NCBI GenBank assembly: GCA_021442845.1
Contig: JABUSD010000389.1
Location: forward strand, 1 to 12,877
Source of the DNA: Holdemanella sp.
GTDB taxonomy: Bacteria; Bacillota_I; Bacilli_A; Erysipelotrichales; Erysipelotrichaceae
Reading direction: 5' to 3'
DNA length: 12,877 nucleotides
The notes under the pieces were generated by a model. That model was not told where the DNA came from, searched no databases, and saw only the letters and a list, made by a program, of their open reading frames with translations. Positions 1-7,130 of this stretch are shown here, piece by piece. The number at the start of each line of letters is the position of its first letter. Position 1 is the stretch's first letter. The translations under genes were made by a program, and so were the position numbers.

Positions 1-1181
1 AAGATGCCATTCGTTTTTTAGATGAAATGGATATAAAAAGAGCGGTTGTGATTCTTTCCAATGTAGAAGTTGATTTTGCGGTTGATGTGCTTCGCAGCAT
101 TGAAAAAGAAAAGCGCAAATTGATGATTGAAATGATGGATGAGGATGTTCGTAAGGACATTGCCTTGGTCGCATCATTTGATGAAGATGAAATCGGTAGC
201 AAAATGACTACCAACTATATTGAAATTCATGAAGAATTGACTGTTAAGGGGGCTATGTCAGCCTTAGTAAAACAGGCAGCTGATAATGACAATATCTCTA
301 CTCTGTTTGTAGTGGATGAAATTGGGGCTCTTGTTGGGGCAATCGATTTAAAAGAGTTGATCATCGCAAGGACAGATCAACCTTTAGATGATGTCATCAT
401 GACTAGTTATCCATATGTATATGGTAATGAAAAAATTGATGATTGTATTGAGAAGTTAAAAGATTATTCGGAGAATTCAATTCCCGTTCTAGATAACAAC
501 AATATCCTATTGGGTGTTATCACATCACAGAGCGTCATTGAAGTTGTTGATGAAGCATTCGGAGAAGACTATGCGAAGCTTGCCGGTTTAACGGCAGAGG
601 AAGATCTGAATGAGACAATTATTGAAAGTATGCGTAAGCGACTTCCATGGCTGATTGTCCTTTTAGGATTAGGTTTAGTTGTATCTTCCGTGGTAAGCAT
701 ATTTGAACAGGTTGTATCCCAATTGCCACTGATTATGGCATTCCAGTCATTGATTCTGGATATGGCAGGAAATGTTGGTACCCAGTCGCTTGCCGTAACA
801 ATCCGTGTATTAATGGATGAAAACTTAACGACAATGCAGAAAATTGGTCTTGTCTTTAAGGAGACAAAGGTTGGATTCTGCAATGGTTTATTATTGGGTG
901 TTGTTTCTCTGGTTTTTGTAGGATTGTATATCTATTTCTTCAAAGCAAAACCAGTTATGTTCGCCTTTGCGGTATCTGCATGCATTGGTGTATCCCTATT
1001 AGCCGCAATGACTGTATCGAGTACAGTGGGAACATTGATTCCACTTGTTTTCCACAAGATGGGTGTAGACCCTGCTGTTGCATCAGGTCCGTTAATCACA
1101 ACGGTAAACGACCTTGTAGCGGTTGTCATCTATTATGGACTTAGTGGCTTTATGCTGATTAATGTATTGAAGTTCGTATAA
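1..1181 (+). CDS. mgtE: MgtE-type magnesium transporter, 5'-truncated by window edge
   Basis: This is a divalent-cation (mainly Mg2+) channel of the MgtE family, in the cytoplasmic membrane. The reading frame is open to the left edge: eight codons (from base 3) precede the first ATG at 27 and read like the rest of the superhelical N domain, so that ATG is internal. About 392 residues are visible; the family usually has about 450. Counting from the ATG at 27, the end of the N domain covers roughly 1-58. Two CBS domains follow (about 60-118 and 122-180), which in characterised MgtE sense intracellular Mg2+. A connecting helix comes next, then about five membrane segments from 206 to 382. The signature GNVGTQS (249-254) and the pore-region Asp in TVNDLVAV (D362) are present. 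No terminator is evident before deoC, and any upstream Mg2+ riboswitch would lie outside the window. The family call is secure; the exact ion is inferred. Confidence 0.93.
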   Translation, partial: DAIRFLDEMDIKRAVVILSNVEVDFAVDVLRSIEKEKRKLMIEMMDEDVRKDIALVASFDEDEIGSKMTTNYIEIHEELTVKGAMSALVKQAADNDNISTLFVVDEIGALVGAIDLKELIIARTDQPLDDVIMTSYPYVYGNEKIDDCIEKLKDYSENSIPVLDNNNILLGVITSQSVIEVVDEAFGEDYAKLAGLTAEEDLNETIIESMRKRLPWLIVLLGLGLVVSSVVSIFEQVVSQLPLIMAFQSLILDMAGNVGTQSLAVTIRVLMDENLTTMQKIGLVFKETKVGFCNGLLLGVVSLVFVGLYIYFFKAKPVMFAFAVSACIGVSLLAAMTVSSTVGTLIPLVFHKMGVDPAVASGPLITTVNDLVAVVIYYGLSGFMLINVLKFV

Positions 1182-1237
1182 GATAGCATTCACAGGTCTG
1201 TACAAAATTTGGACTCCTCTATTTATGTGGATTTGGT

Positions 1238-1243
1238 TATAAT
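1238..1243 (+). promoter_or_regulatory. -10 box of deoC promoter
   Basis: A perfect TATAAT lies 23 nt upstream of the chosen deoC start. No good -35 sits at 16-18 bp: TTGGAC at 1209-1214 is 23 bp away. Transcription would start near 1250, which leaves the ATG at 1252 without a leader and supports the downstream start at 1267. Confidence 0.5.
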
Positions 1244-1266
1244 TTCTGTAGATGGAGGATATGACA

Positions 1267-1920
1267 ATGAATGTAAAAGATATTCTAGCTATTTGTGATC
1301 ATACATTATTATTACAGGGATCTACCTGGGAGGAAATCCAGGCATTATGCGATGATGCCATGAAATATGAAACAGCATCGGTATGCATTCCGCCTTGTTA
1401 TGTAAAGCAAGCTGCAGAGTATATGCAGGATACGATTCCTGTATGTACAGTTGTAGGATTCCCTAACGGAAATACAACGACAGCAACTAAGCTTTTTGAA
1501 ACAAAGGAAGCCATTGAAAATGGTGCTAAAGAAATTGATATGGTTATCAATGTTGGACAGCTAAAAGCAAAAAACTATGCATATGTATTAAATGAAATTA
1601 AGACATTGAAAGAAGCATGTGGTGATTTGATTTTAAAAGTAATCATTGAAACTTGTCTATTAACCGAAGAAGAGAAGATAAAAATGTGTGAATTGGTCAC
1701 AGAAGCAAAAGCGGATTATATTAAGACATCGACTGGATTCTCTATGGCAGGAGCAACTTTCGAAGACATTGAATTGTTTTCAAAACATATTGGTCCTGAT
1801 GTAAAGATGAAGGCTGCTGGTGGAATCAAGACAATGGATGATGCCAAGAAATTCATGGAATTAGGGGCTAGTCGTCTTGGTACAAGCCGTATTGTAAAGA
1901 TTGTAAAAGCTTCCGAATAA
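1267..1920 (+). CDS. deoC: Deoxyribose-phosphate aldolase (class I)
   Basis: DeoC reversibly cleaves 2-deoxyribose-5-phosphate into glyceraldehyde-3-phosphate and acetaldehyde, the last step of deoxynucleoside salvage, in the cytosol. With the start at 1267 the protein has 217 residues, typical for the bacterial family. It is a TIM barrel. The N-terminal CDHTLL motif is present; the Schiff-base lysine is K153 in IKTSTGF, with D91 (EIDMVIN) and K182 (MKAAGGIK) as its catalytic partners. The C-terminus LGTSRIVKI is the phosphate-site region. Start choice: GGAGGA at 1254-1259 lies 7 nt before the ATG at 1267, only 1 nt before the ATG at 1261, and overlaps the ATG at 1252. No other deo-operon genes (phosphorylases, phosphopentomutase, transporter) are adjacent. 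The gene has its own -10 box and terminator, so it appears monocistronic. Confidence 0.95.
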   Translation: MNVKDILAICDHTLLLQGSTWEEIQALCDDAMKYETASVCIPPCYVKQAAEYMQDTIPVCTVVGFPNGNTTTATKLFETKEAIENGAKEIDMVINVGQLKAKNYAYVLNEIKTLKEACGDLILKVIIETCLLTEEEKIKMCELVTEAKADYIKTSTGFSMAGATFEDIELFSKHIGPDVKMKAAGGIKTMDDAKKFMELGASRLGTSRIVKIVKASE

Positions 1921-1943
1921 CACATCCTGGCGATGTGTTTTTA
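1919..1943 (+). terminator. Intrinsic terminator of deoC
   Basis: An 8-bp stem AACACATC/GATGTGTT with the 5-nt loop CTGGC is followed by a run of T residues. The left arm begins inside the deoC stop codon. It separates deoC from the copper unit. Confidence 0.8.
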
Positions 1944-1950
1944 TTATAGG

Positions 1951-1979
1951 TTGATTTATACCCCCTACGGGTATATTAT
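1951..1979 (+). promoter_or_regulatory. csoR-copA promoter
   Basis: TTGATT at 1951-1956 (-35) and TATTAT at 1974-1979 (-10) are separated by 17 bp. An alternative -10, TATATT at 1972-1977, would give 15 bp. The predicted transcript starts near 1986, just before the csoR SD (GGAG, 1988-1991). The spacer is filled by the CsoR-type palindrome, so repressor binding would block RNA polymerase directly. Confidence 0.6.
1957..1975 (+). promoter_or_regulatory. CsoR-type copper operator
   Basis: The near-palindrome TATACCCCCTACGGGTATA has 7-bp arms TATACCC/GGGTATA around a 5-bp centre. A short GC-rich core flanked by TA-rich ends is the hallmark of known CsoR operators. It lies immediately upstream of a csoR gene and within its promoter, so the unit should be autorepressed and induced by Cu(I). 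Assignment rests on motif and position; binding has not been shown. Confidence 0.75.
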
Positions 1980-1999
1980 ACGGTTATGGAGTTATTTAT

Positions 2000-2296
2000 A
2001 TGAAAGAATGTTGTTGTAGAGAAAAGAAAATACCTCGAAGTGAAGAAGAGGTAAAAACATTAAAAAATAGAATTCATAGAATTATTGGACAATTAAATGG
2101 AATTGAAAAGATGATTGATGAAAACCGCTATTGTGGTGATATTTTGATTCAGGTAGCTGCAGTTGAAAAGGCATTGGAAAATGTAGGGTATGCGATTTTA
2201 CAGAATCATCTGGAAACATGTGTAAGAGATGGAGTCAAGGAAGATGATGAAGCCATTATGTCAGAAGTCATAGACCTTGTAAAGAAGTTGAAATAA
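2000..2296 (+). CDS. csoR: CsoR-family Cu(I)-sensing transcriptional repressor
   Basis: This is a 98-residue all-alpha DNA-binding repressor of the CsoR/RcnR family (DUF156). It releases DNA when Cu(I) binds. The Cu(I) ligand triad is present with exact family spacing: C45 in RYCGDIL, H70 and C74 in NHLETC (intervals 25 and 4, as in the Mycobacterium tuberculosis protein C36/H61/C65). The preceding Y44 matches the second-shell tyrosine. Cys rather than His near position 70 argues against the nickel and formaldehyde subgroups. An extra Cys cluster (C4-C6) at the N-terminus is unusual but such tails vary. Start: GGAG at 1988-1991, 8 nt before the ATG. The gene is autoregulated by inference from the operator in its promoter, and copA begins 1 nt after its stop, implying coupled translation. 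Confidence 0.93.
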   Translation: MKECCCREKKIPRSEEEVKTLKNRIHRIIGQLNGIEKMIDENRYCGDILIQVAAVEKALENVGYAILQNHLETCVRDGVKEDDEAIMSEVIDLVKKLK

Positions 2297-2297
2297 G

Positions 2298-4829
2298 ATG
2301 GAAACAAAATTCGATATAACGGGAATGACATGTGCGGCATGTGAAGCCAATGTTACTCGTACTGTTTCTAAATTAGAAGGTGTTTCTAAAGTAGAAGTGA
2401 CCTTGTTATCCAATTCTATGAAAGTTAGATATGATGAAAATATTGTGGATGCATCTGCTATATGCGAAGCTGTCCAGGCGATTGGATATGGTGCAGTCAT
2501 AAAAGGGGCAAAGAAGGATAAATCATATAGTATAAAAAATGAATTTGACGAAAGGAAAAGAAAAGCAGAAGAAGAACAGAAAAAATCAAGGAATCGATTA
2601 TTCTGTTCGCTGTTAATATTAGTTCCATTAATGATTATTGCCATGGGAGGCATGCTGGGAATTGAAATACTAAATGATCATAAATATCTATTGATGTTTA
2701 GTATGACGCAGATGCTGATGGCAATTGCGGTCATGTTTATTCAGAAACATTTCTATATTAAAGGATTTAAAGCGTTGGTAAAAAGAGTACCGAATATGGA
2801 TTCTTTAGTGGCTTTGGGGTCTAGCGCTAGTTTTATATATGGATTATACGCTGTATATAAAATGGCGTATGGATATGCGATTATGGATATGAATATCATC
2901 CATGCTGCTCAACATTCGCTATATTTTGAAAGTGCAGCTATGATAGTAACACTGGTAAGTGTTGGGAAATACTTTGAATCAAAATCAAAGGCAAAGACAA
3001 CGGAAGCGTTAGGAAAATTAGTAGATTTAGCGCCAAAGAGTGCAACGGTTATCCGTAATGGAATAGAAATGACAATTGGATCACAGGATGTTGTACAAGG
3101 AGATATTGTTGTGATTCGTCCAGGGCAGAGAATCCCTGTTGATGGAGAGGTATTATCTGGGTCTGGTTATGTGGACCAGTCTGCTGTTACAGGAGAAAGC
3201 ATTCCAGTGGAAAAACAGATAGGAGATACCGTTATTTCTGCAACGATGAATCAGAATGGGTCTTTTCAGTTTAAAGCTTTAAAAGTAGGCGATGATACAA
3301 CGCTTGCCCAGATTATTCGTCTAGTGGATGAAGCAGGGAATACCAAAGCACCGATTGCTCGTGTAGCGGATAAGGTCAGCGGTATATTTGTACCAGTTGT
3401 GATTGGCATTGCTTTATTTACCTTAATGCTATGGCTTGTTTTAGGAAAAGGCTATGATTTCGCCTTTGGTTGTGCTATTAGTGTACTTGTTATATCCTGC
3501 CCATGTGCATTAGGCCTTGCGACACCGGTTGCGATTATGGTTGGAACAGGAAAAGCAGCTGAATATGGTATTTTAATTAAAAATGCCGAAAGCTTAGAAA
3601 ATTTGCATTCAATGGATACAATTGTCTTAGATAAAACCGGTACAATTACTTCAGGCAAACCATCTGTTCAAAATATTAAAGTCTATTCAACAATGGCGGA
3701 AAAAACCTTCCTTAGAATGGCGGCTTCCATTGAAAAAGGAAGCGAGCATCCATTAGGACAGGCTATTGTAGAAAGAGCGGATGAATTAGGTATTTCATGT
3801 ATTAATTTCCCAACATTTGAATCAATCCCAGGAAGAGGCATTAAAGCTGGTAATTATATTGCAGGTAATTTAGACTTCATGAAAGAAAATGAAGTGACAT
3901 TAACGGAAAAAGTATTAAATGATGTACAAAATGAAGCGAAACAAGGTAGAACGCCATTGATCTTTGCCAATGGTAAATCGGTTATGGGATTAATCAGTGT
4001 AGCAGATACTGTACGCGAATCAAGTAAACTGGCAATAGAGCAGTTTAAAAAGAAGAATATCCATGTTGTTATGCTGACAGGCGACAATGAAATAACTGCT
4101 AAGGCGATTGCTAGCAAATTGCATATTGATGAAGTGATTTCAAATGTATTACCAGCACAGAAGGAAAGTGTAGTACGTAATCTTCAGGAAGAAGGAAAGA
4201 AGGTTATCATGGTTGGAGATGGTATTAATGATGCGCCAGCTCTAACTCGTGCTAATATAGGTATTGCGATTGGTGCAGGAACGGATATTGCGATGGATTC
4301 TGCCGATATCGTATTAATGAAAAGCTCACTACTGGATGTCAATACCGCTATAGAGCTTAGCGAAAAAGTCATTAGGAATATCCATATGAACTTGTTCTGG
4401 GCATTTTTCTACAATGCCTGTGGAATTCCAGTTGCAGCAGGATTCTTATATCCACTTTTTGGATTGAAACTGTCTCCTATGCTTGGATCAGCTTGTATGT
4501 CGTTAAGTTCTGTATGTGTCTGTACAAACGCACTTCGTCTACGTTTGTTTAAACCAGGTATTGAATTCCAGGATATAGTTGAAAAGAAAAAGAATGTACT
4601 AAAAGAGGAGGAAGTATTTATGACAAAAACGATGATTATTGAAGGTATGATGTGTATGCACTGTGTAGCAAATGCAAAAAAAGCACTAGAAGCGGTTGAT
4701 GGTGTTAAAGAAGCTATTGTAAATCTGGAAGAAAAGAAGGCAACAATAGAATTGACAAAAGAAGTAGAAGATCACATCTTATTATCTTCAATTGAAGAAG
4801 CAGGATATATCCCTGTATCGATTGCATAA
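2298..4829 (+). CDS. copA: Copper-exporting P1B-type ATPase with C-terminal CopZ-like domain
   Basis: This membrane pump uses ATP to export Cu(I). Domain order over 843 residues: N-terminal heavy-metal-associated (HMA) domain 1-70 with MTCAAC (C12, C15); a charged linker; membrane helices from about 100; actuator domain with TGES (298-301); the membrane metal site CPC (401-403); phosphorylation motif DKTGT (D445); nucleotide-domain SEHPL (H484-P485); GDGINDAP (640-647); final helices with YN (705-706) and MLGSACMSLSS (728-738). CPC plus the YN and M..SS residues fit the Cu(I) subtype. A Lys/Glu-rich linker (about 752-774) then leads into a second HMA domain (775-843) with MMCMHC (C786, C789). 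That tail is the size of a free CopZ. A strong internal SD and ATG precede it (separate entry). The start is 1 nt after csoR with no strong SD, suggesting translational coupling. P-type ATPase identity is certain; Cu(I) over Ag(I) alone is inferred. Confidence 0.96.
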   Translation: METKFDITGMTCAACEANVTRTVSKLEGVSKVEVTLLSNSMKVRYDENIVDASAICEAVQAIGYGAVIKGAKKDKSYSIKNEFDERKRKAEEEQKKSRNRLFCSLLILVPLMIIAMGGMLGIEILNDHKYLLMFSMTQMLMAIAVMFIQKHFYIKGFKALVKRVPNMDSLVALGSSASFIYGLYAVYKMAYGYAIMDMNIIHAAQHSLYFESAAMIVTLVSVGKYFESKSKAKTTEALGKLVDLAPKSATVIRNGIEMTIGSQDVVQGDIVVIRPGQRIPVDGEVLSGSGYVDQSAVTGESIPVEKQIGDTVISATMNQNGSFQFKALKVGDDTTLAQIIRLVDEAGNTKAPIARVADKVSGIFVPVVIGIALFTLMLWLVLGKGYDFAFGCAISVLVISCPCALGLATPVAIMVGTGKAAEYGILIKNAESLENLHSMDTIVLDKTGTITSGKPSVQNIKVYSTMAEKTFLRMAASIEKGSEHPLGQAIVERADELGISCINFPTFESIPGRGIKAGNYIAGNLDFMKENEVTLTEKVLNDVQNEAKQGRTPLIFANGKSVMGLISVADTVRESSKLAIEQFKKKNIHVVMLTGDNEITAKAIASKLHIDEVISNVLPAQKESVVRNLQEEGKKVIMVGDGINDAPALTRANIGIAIGAGTDIAMDSADIVLMKSSLLDVNTAIELSEKVIRNIHMNLFWAFFYNACGIPVAAGFLYPLFGLKLSPMLGSACMSLSSVCVCTNALRLRLFKPGIEFQDIVEKKKNVLKEEEVFMTKTMIIEGMMCMHCVANAKKALEAVDGVKEAIVNLEEKKATIELTKEVEDHILLSSIEEAGYIPVSIA
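4606..4829 (+). other. copZ: Internal SD plus in-frame start for a free CopZ-like chaperone
   Basis: Within the copA frame, AGGAGG at 4606-4611 sits 8 nt before an ATG at 4620. Initiation there would yield a separate 69-residue HMA protein with the Cu(I)-binding MMCMHC loop (Cys12 and Cys15 in its own numbering). CopZ of Bacillus subtilis, a cytosolic Cu(I) chaperone that delivers copper to CopA, is also 69 residues. The two adjacent GAG codons that build the SD are uncommon in this gene, where Glu is mostly GAA (for example GAA-GAA-GAA at residues 91-93). That speaks against pure coincidence. Whether the site is used in vivo cannot be told from sequence; it may instead be a relic of a copA-copZ fusion. 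Confidence 0.55.
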
Positions 4830-4837
4830 TTTATAGG

Positions 4838-4866
4838 AAGGAACAGAAATTTGTTCCTTTTTTTTT
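4838..4866 (+). terminator. Intrinsic terminator of csoR-copA
   Basis: An 8-bp stem AAGGAACA/TGTTCCTT with a 6-nt loop runs into nine consecutive T residues. It lies 9 nt after the copA stop. A strong canonical terminator. Confidence 0.9.
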
Positions 4867-4880
4867 GGAATCAAATTTTA

Positions 4881-4886
4881 TATAAT
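4881..4886 (+). promoter_or_regulatory. -10 box of lysC promoter, implying a leaderless mRNA
   Basis: A perfect TATAAT ends only 6 nt before the lysC ATG at 4893, so transcription would begin at or next to the start codon. The -35 region falls in the T-tract of the preceding terminator (about 4858-4863) and is not a good match. No SD precedes the ATG, which agrees with leaderless translation. Confidence 0.5.
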
Positions 4887-4892
4887 ACTCTC

Positions 4893-6092
4893 ATGAATGT
4901 TGTAGAGAAATATGGTGGAACAAGTGTTGCGACAATCGATAACATCAAAAAGATTGCCAAACACGTTGCCGATGTAAAAAAACGAGGAGATAATATCATT
5001 GTTGTCGCAAGTGCTATGGGGAAGACGACAAACAAACTGATTGAGATGGCTAAGGAAATCGGAAACACGAAGAATAGCCGTGAGATGGATTCATTGTTGT
5101 CTACAGGTGAACAAAGGACAATCACTTTGCTTGCGATGGCTATTGAAACATATGGTGTTAAGGCGATTTCATTAACGGGATTCCAGGCTGGTTTTGTAAC
5201 AAGCAATCATCATGCACATGCATATATTAAGGATATTAATGATCGTAAGATTAAAAAGTATATCAAGGAAGGTTATGTCGTTGTTGTTGCTGGATTCCAG
5301 GGTGCAACAGAAAATGGTGAAATTACCACTTTAGGTAGAGGCGGATCGGATACAACCGCGGTTGCACTAGCGGCTAAGCTTCACTATGACTGTTATATCT
5401 ATACAGATGTGAATGGAGTATATACTTGTGATCCTAGAATTTATCCAAAGGCTAAAAAGCTAAAGGAAGTCACATATATGGAAATGATGCAGATGGCTAT
5501 TTTAGGAAGTGGAGTATTGGAGACACGCAGTGTTGAATTGGCAAGTAAATACAATGTAAAACTATATCTTGGTAGATCATTGAATGAAGATTTTAGTAAA
5601 GGAACCTATATTATGAAGCAGACAAAGAATTTAGAAGATATGCCTATCACCGGGATTTCAATTAAGGATGATTATGCAATCTTGCGTGTAACAAATATTA
5701 AAAATGATGGTATATTTTTGAGTAAATTGTTTAATTTAATCGCAAAACTGAATATTAATCTGGATACAATTTCACAACAGTTGAATGATGATGGAACGGT
5801 TAATTTCACATTCTATTGTAATAAGGCGCAATCGGATGAGATTCTTGATAATGCCAAGGAGTTGGAATGTGAATATCCAATTAAGAGAATGCTTGGATTT
5901 GTCAAATTATCATTAGTTGGTGTAGGTATTTCTACTCACAGTGGTATTGCTGCAAAAGTATTGAATACATTAAATATGAATAACATTCGCTATTATCAGA
6001 TTACTTCATCTGAAATCAGTATTTCACTTACAATTGATGAAGCCAATAAGAAAGTAGCTGTTGAAAAATTATGTGAGGTCTTTGATTTATAG
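4893..6092 (+). CDS. lysC: Aspartate kinase (lysine-sensitive type)
   Basis: The enzyme phosphorylates L-aspartate with ATP, the first step towards lysine, threonine, methionine and diaminopimelate for peptidoglycan; cytosolic. With the ATG at 4893 it has 399 residues, close to the roughly 400-410 of Bacillus-type aspartokinases. The N-terminal amino-acid-kinase domain shows KYGGTSV (6-12; the usual form is KFGGTSV), LLSTGEQ (68-73), GRGGSDTTAVALAA (148-161) and YTDVNGVYTCDPR (170-182). Two ACT domains follow (about 255-325 and 335-399), the second with the TSSEISIS motif, giving feedback control by an amino acid. A TTG at 4851 extends the frame by 14 codons but overlaps the upstream terminator, and the first conserved block starts right after the ATG at 4893, so 4893 is preferred. 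No other pathway gene is adjacent. Which amino acid inhibits it is not readable; lysC is the best-fit name. Confidence 0.93.
   Translation: MNVVEKYGGTSVATIDNIKKIAKHVADVKKRGDNIIVVASAMGKTTNKLIEMAKEIGNTKNSREMDSLLSTGEQRTITLLAMAIETYGVKAISLTGFQAGFVTSNHHAHAYIKDINDRKIKKYIKEGYVVVVAGFQGATENGEITTLGRGGSDTTAVALAAKLHYDCYIYTDVNGVYTCDPRIYPKAKKLKEVTYMEMMQMAILGSGVLETRSVELASKYNVKLYLGRSLNEDFSKGTYIMKQTKNLEDMPITGISIKDDYAILRVTNIKNDGIFLSKLFNLIAKLNINLDTISQQLNDDGTVNFTFYCNKAQSDEILDNAKELECEYPIKRMLGFVKLSLVGVGISTHSGIAAKVLNTLNMNNIRYYQITSSEISISLTIDEANKKVAVEKLCEVFDL
5598..6092 (+). other. Probable internal start for aspartokinase beta subunit
   Basis: Inside lysC, AAAGGAA at 5598-5604 lies 8 nt before an in-frame ATG at 5613 (Met241). 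Initiation there would give a 159-residue protein made of the two ACT domains only. Bacillus subtilis aspartokinase II is an alpha2beta2 enzyme whose beta subunit is translated from an internal start at nearly this position and is nearly this size. The same arrangement is inferred here from SD spacing and location. Confidence 0.5.
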
Positions 6093-6103
6093 ACCTCTTT
6101 TTT
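6075..6103 (+). terminator. Intrinsic terminator of lysC, overlapping its coding end
   Basis: A 7-bp stem GAGGTCT/AGACCTC with a 9-nt loop precedes six T residues. The left arm and loop encode the last residues of LysC (EVFDL), and the right arm begins within the stop codon. Confidence 0.8.
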
Positions 6104-6107
6104 GTTG

Positions 6108-6113
6108 TAAAAT
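6108..6113 (+). promoter_or_regulatory. Possible -10 box for the aldo/keto reductase gene
   Basis: TAAAAT lies 26 nt upstream of the ATG at 6140. The best -35-like element, TTGATT at 6082-6087, is 20 bp away and lies within the lysC terminator. The terminator makes a separate promoter likely, but this assignment is weak. Confidence 0.35.
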
Positions 6114-6139
6114 ATATGTAAGTGTAAGGAGAATACTAT

Positions 6140-7060
6140 ATGCAATATATGAAATTACCACAAACGGATTTAACCGTTTCAAGACTTGCTTTAGGGCATA
6201 TGCGTATCTTTATGAAATCTGTTGATGAAGTGGATGAATTGATAAAAAAAGCTTTGGATTTAGGTATCAATTTCTTTGATCATGCTGATATTTATGGAGG
6301 AGGCCGTTGTGAAGAATTGTTTGGAGAGGTTCTTCAAAGACATCCGGAGTATCGTGAAAAGATGATTATTCAATCTAAATGTGCTATTGTTCCAGGGAAG
6401 CGATATGATTTTTCAAAAGAACATATTTTATCAAGTGTAGATGGAATTCTAAGTCGATTAAAGATAGGGTATCTAGATATCCTGTTGCTTCATAGACCGG
6501 ATGCATTATGTGATCCAAAGGAAGTTGCCGAAGCTTTTGATGAATTATATGAAAGTGGAAAGGTTCGATACTTTGGTGTATCCAATCATACTCCATATCA
6601 GATAAAGCTATTACAGAAATATATAAAACATCCAATCATAATTAATCAGCTGCAGCTATCTATTGTGCATTCTGTCATGATTGATTCAGGAATGAACGCC
6701 AATATGAAAGAAGCATGGGCACAGGATAAAGATGGTGGTGTTCTTGACTTTTGTAGACTGGAAGATATTACCATCCAGCCATGGTCGGTTGTTCAGGCAT
6801 CGTGGAAAGAAGGAACCTTTATTGATAATCCAGACTATGAAAAATTAAACAAGGTAATGCAGGAATTAGCTGATAAATACAATGTGACAAAAGGAGCTAT
6901 CGCAATTGCCTGGCTATTAAGACATCCTGCCAATATGCAGCCGATTTTAGGAACAACATCGCCTGTTCATCTTGAAGAAATGGCAAAGGCATGTGATATT
7001 ACATTAACAAGACAGGAATGGTATGATTTATATCTTGCTAGCGAAAAACCACTCCCATAA
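6140..7060 (+). CDS. Aldo/keto reductase, YdhF-like
   Basis: This is a 306-residue NAD(P)H-dependent oxidoreductase of the aldo/keto reductase superfamily, a cytosolic TIM barrel. The catalytic tetrad is intact: D47 and Y52 in FFDHADIYGG, K80 in IIQSKCAI, H118 in LLLLHRPD. The cofactor-binding end is present as PILGTTSPVHLEE (272-284). The FDHADIYGG block, the HRPD-x-L-x-DP stretch (118-126) and GKVRYFGVSN (140-149) closely resemble Escherichia coli YdhF, whose physiological substrate is not settled, so no substrate is proposed. Start: AAGGAG at 6126-6131, 8 nt before the ATG, is a strong ribosome site. The gene stands alone between the lysC terminator and the promoter region of the subtilase gene. 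Family assignment is firm. Confidence 0.92.
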   Translation: MQYMKLPQTDLTVSRLALGHMRIFMKSVDEVDELIKKALDLGINFFDHADIYGGGRCEELFGEVLQRHPEYREKMIIQSKCAIVPGKRYDFSKEHILSSVDGILSRLKIGYLDILLLHRPDALCDPKEVAEAFDELYESGKVRYFGVSNHTPYQIKLLQKYIKHPIIINQLQLSIVHSVMIDSGMNANMKEAWAQDKDGGVLDFCRLEDITIQPWSVVQASWKEGTFIDNPDYEKLNKVMQELADKYNVTKGAIAIAWLLRHPANMQPILGTTSPVHLEEMAKACDITLTRQEWYDLYLASEKPLP

Positions 7061-7098
7061 TAGTTATTATTTATATTTATTCGATAATAATGATGATT

Positions 7099-7104
7099 TA
7101 TAAT
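7099..7104 (+). promoter_or_regulatory. -10 box of subtilase promoter
   Basis: A perfect TATAAT in the AT-rich gap 7061-7161, with a weak -35 (TTTATT, 7076-7081) at 17 bp. Transcription from near 7111 would give a leader of about 50 nt carrying the hairpin at 7131-7148. Confidence 0.5.
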
Positions 7105-7130
7105 AAGTATGTGAATTTTAAGAAAGGTAA

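Noticed and set aside
27..29. ATG at 27 as the true start of mgtE
   Set aside because: The frame is open to base 3 and the upstream codons fit the MgtE N domain; the protein would also be about 60 residues too short. The gene is cut by the window edge.
1182..1251. Terminator between mgtE and deoC
   Set aside because: Short complementary pieces exist (GGTC/GGAC area) but no stable stem followed by a T-tract could be found.
2261..2653. Minus-strand open frame of about 130 codons across the csoR-copA junction
   Set aside because: It is antisense to two well-supported genes and its translation shows no family features. Other minus-strand frames under copA, lysC and the subtilase were dismissed for the same reason.
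4851..4892. TTG at 4851 as an N-terminal extension of aspartate kinase
   Set aside because: It lies in the loop and T-tract of the copA terminator, encodes a hydrophobic stretch absent from the family, and is upstream of the TATAAT box.
7064..7090. Inverted repeat TTATTAT/ATAATAA as a terminator of the aldo/keto reductase gene
   Set aside because: The stem is all A-T with a 13-nt loop and no T-tract; such repeats arise easily in AT-rich DNA. No convincing terminator is seen there.
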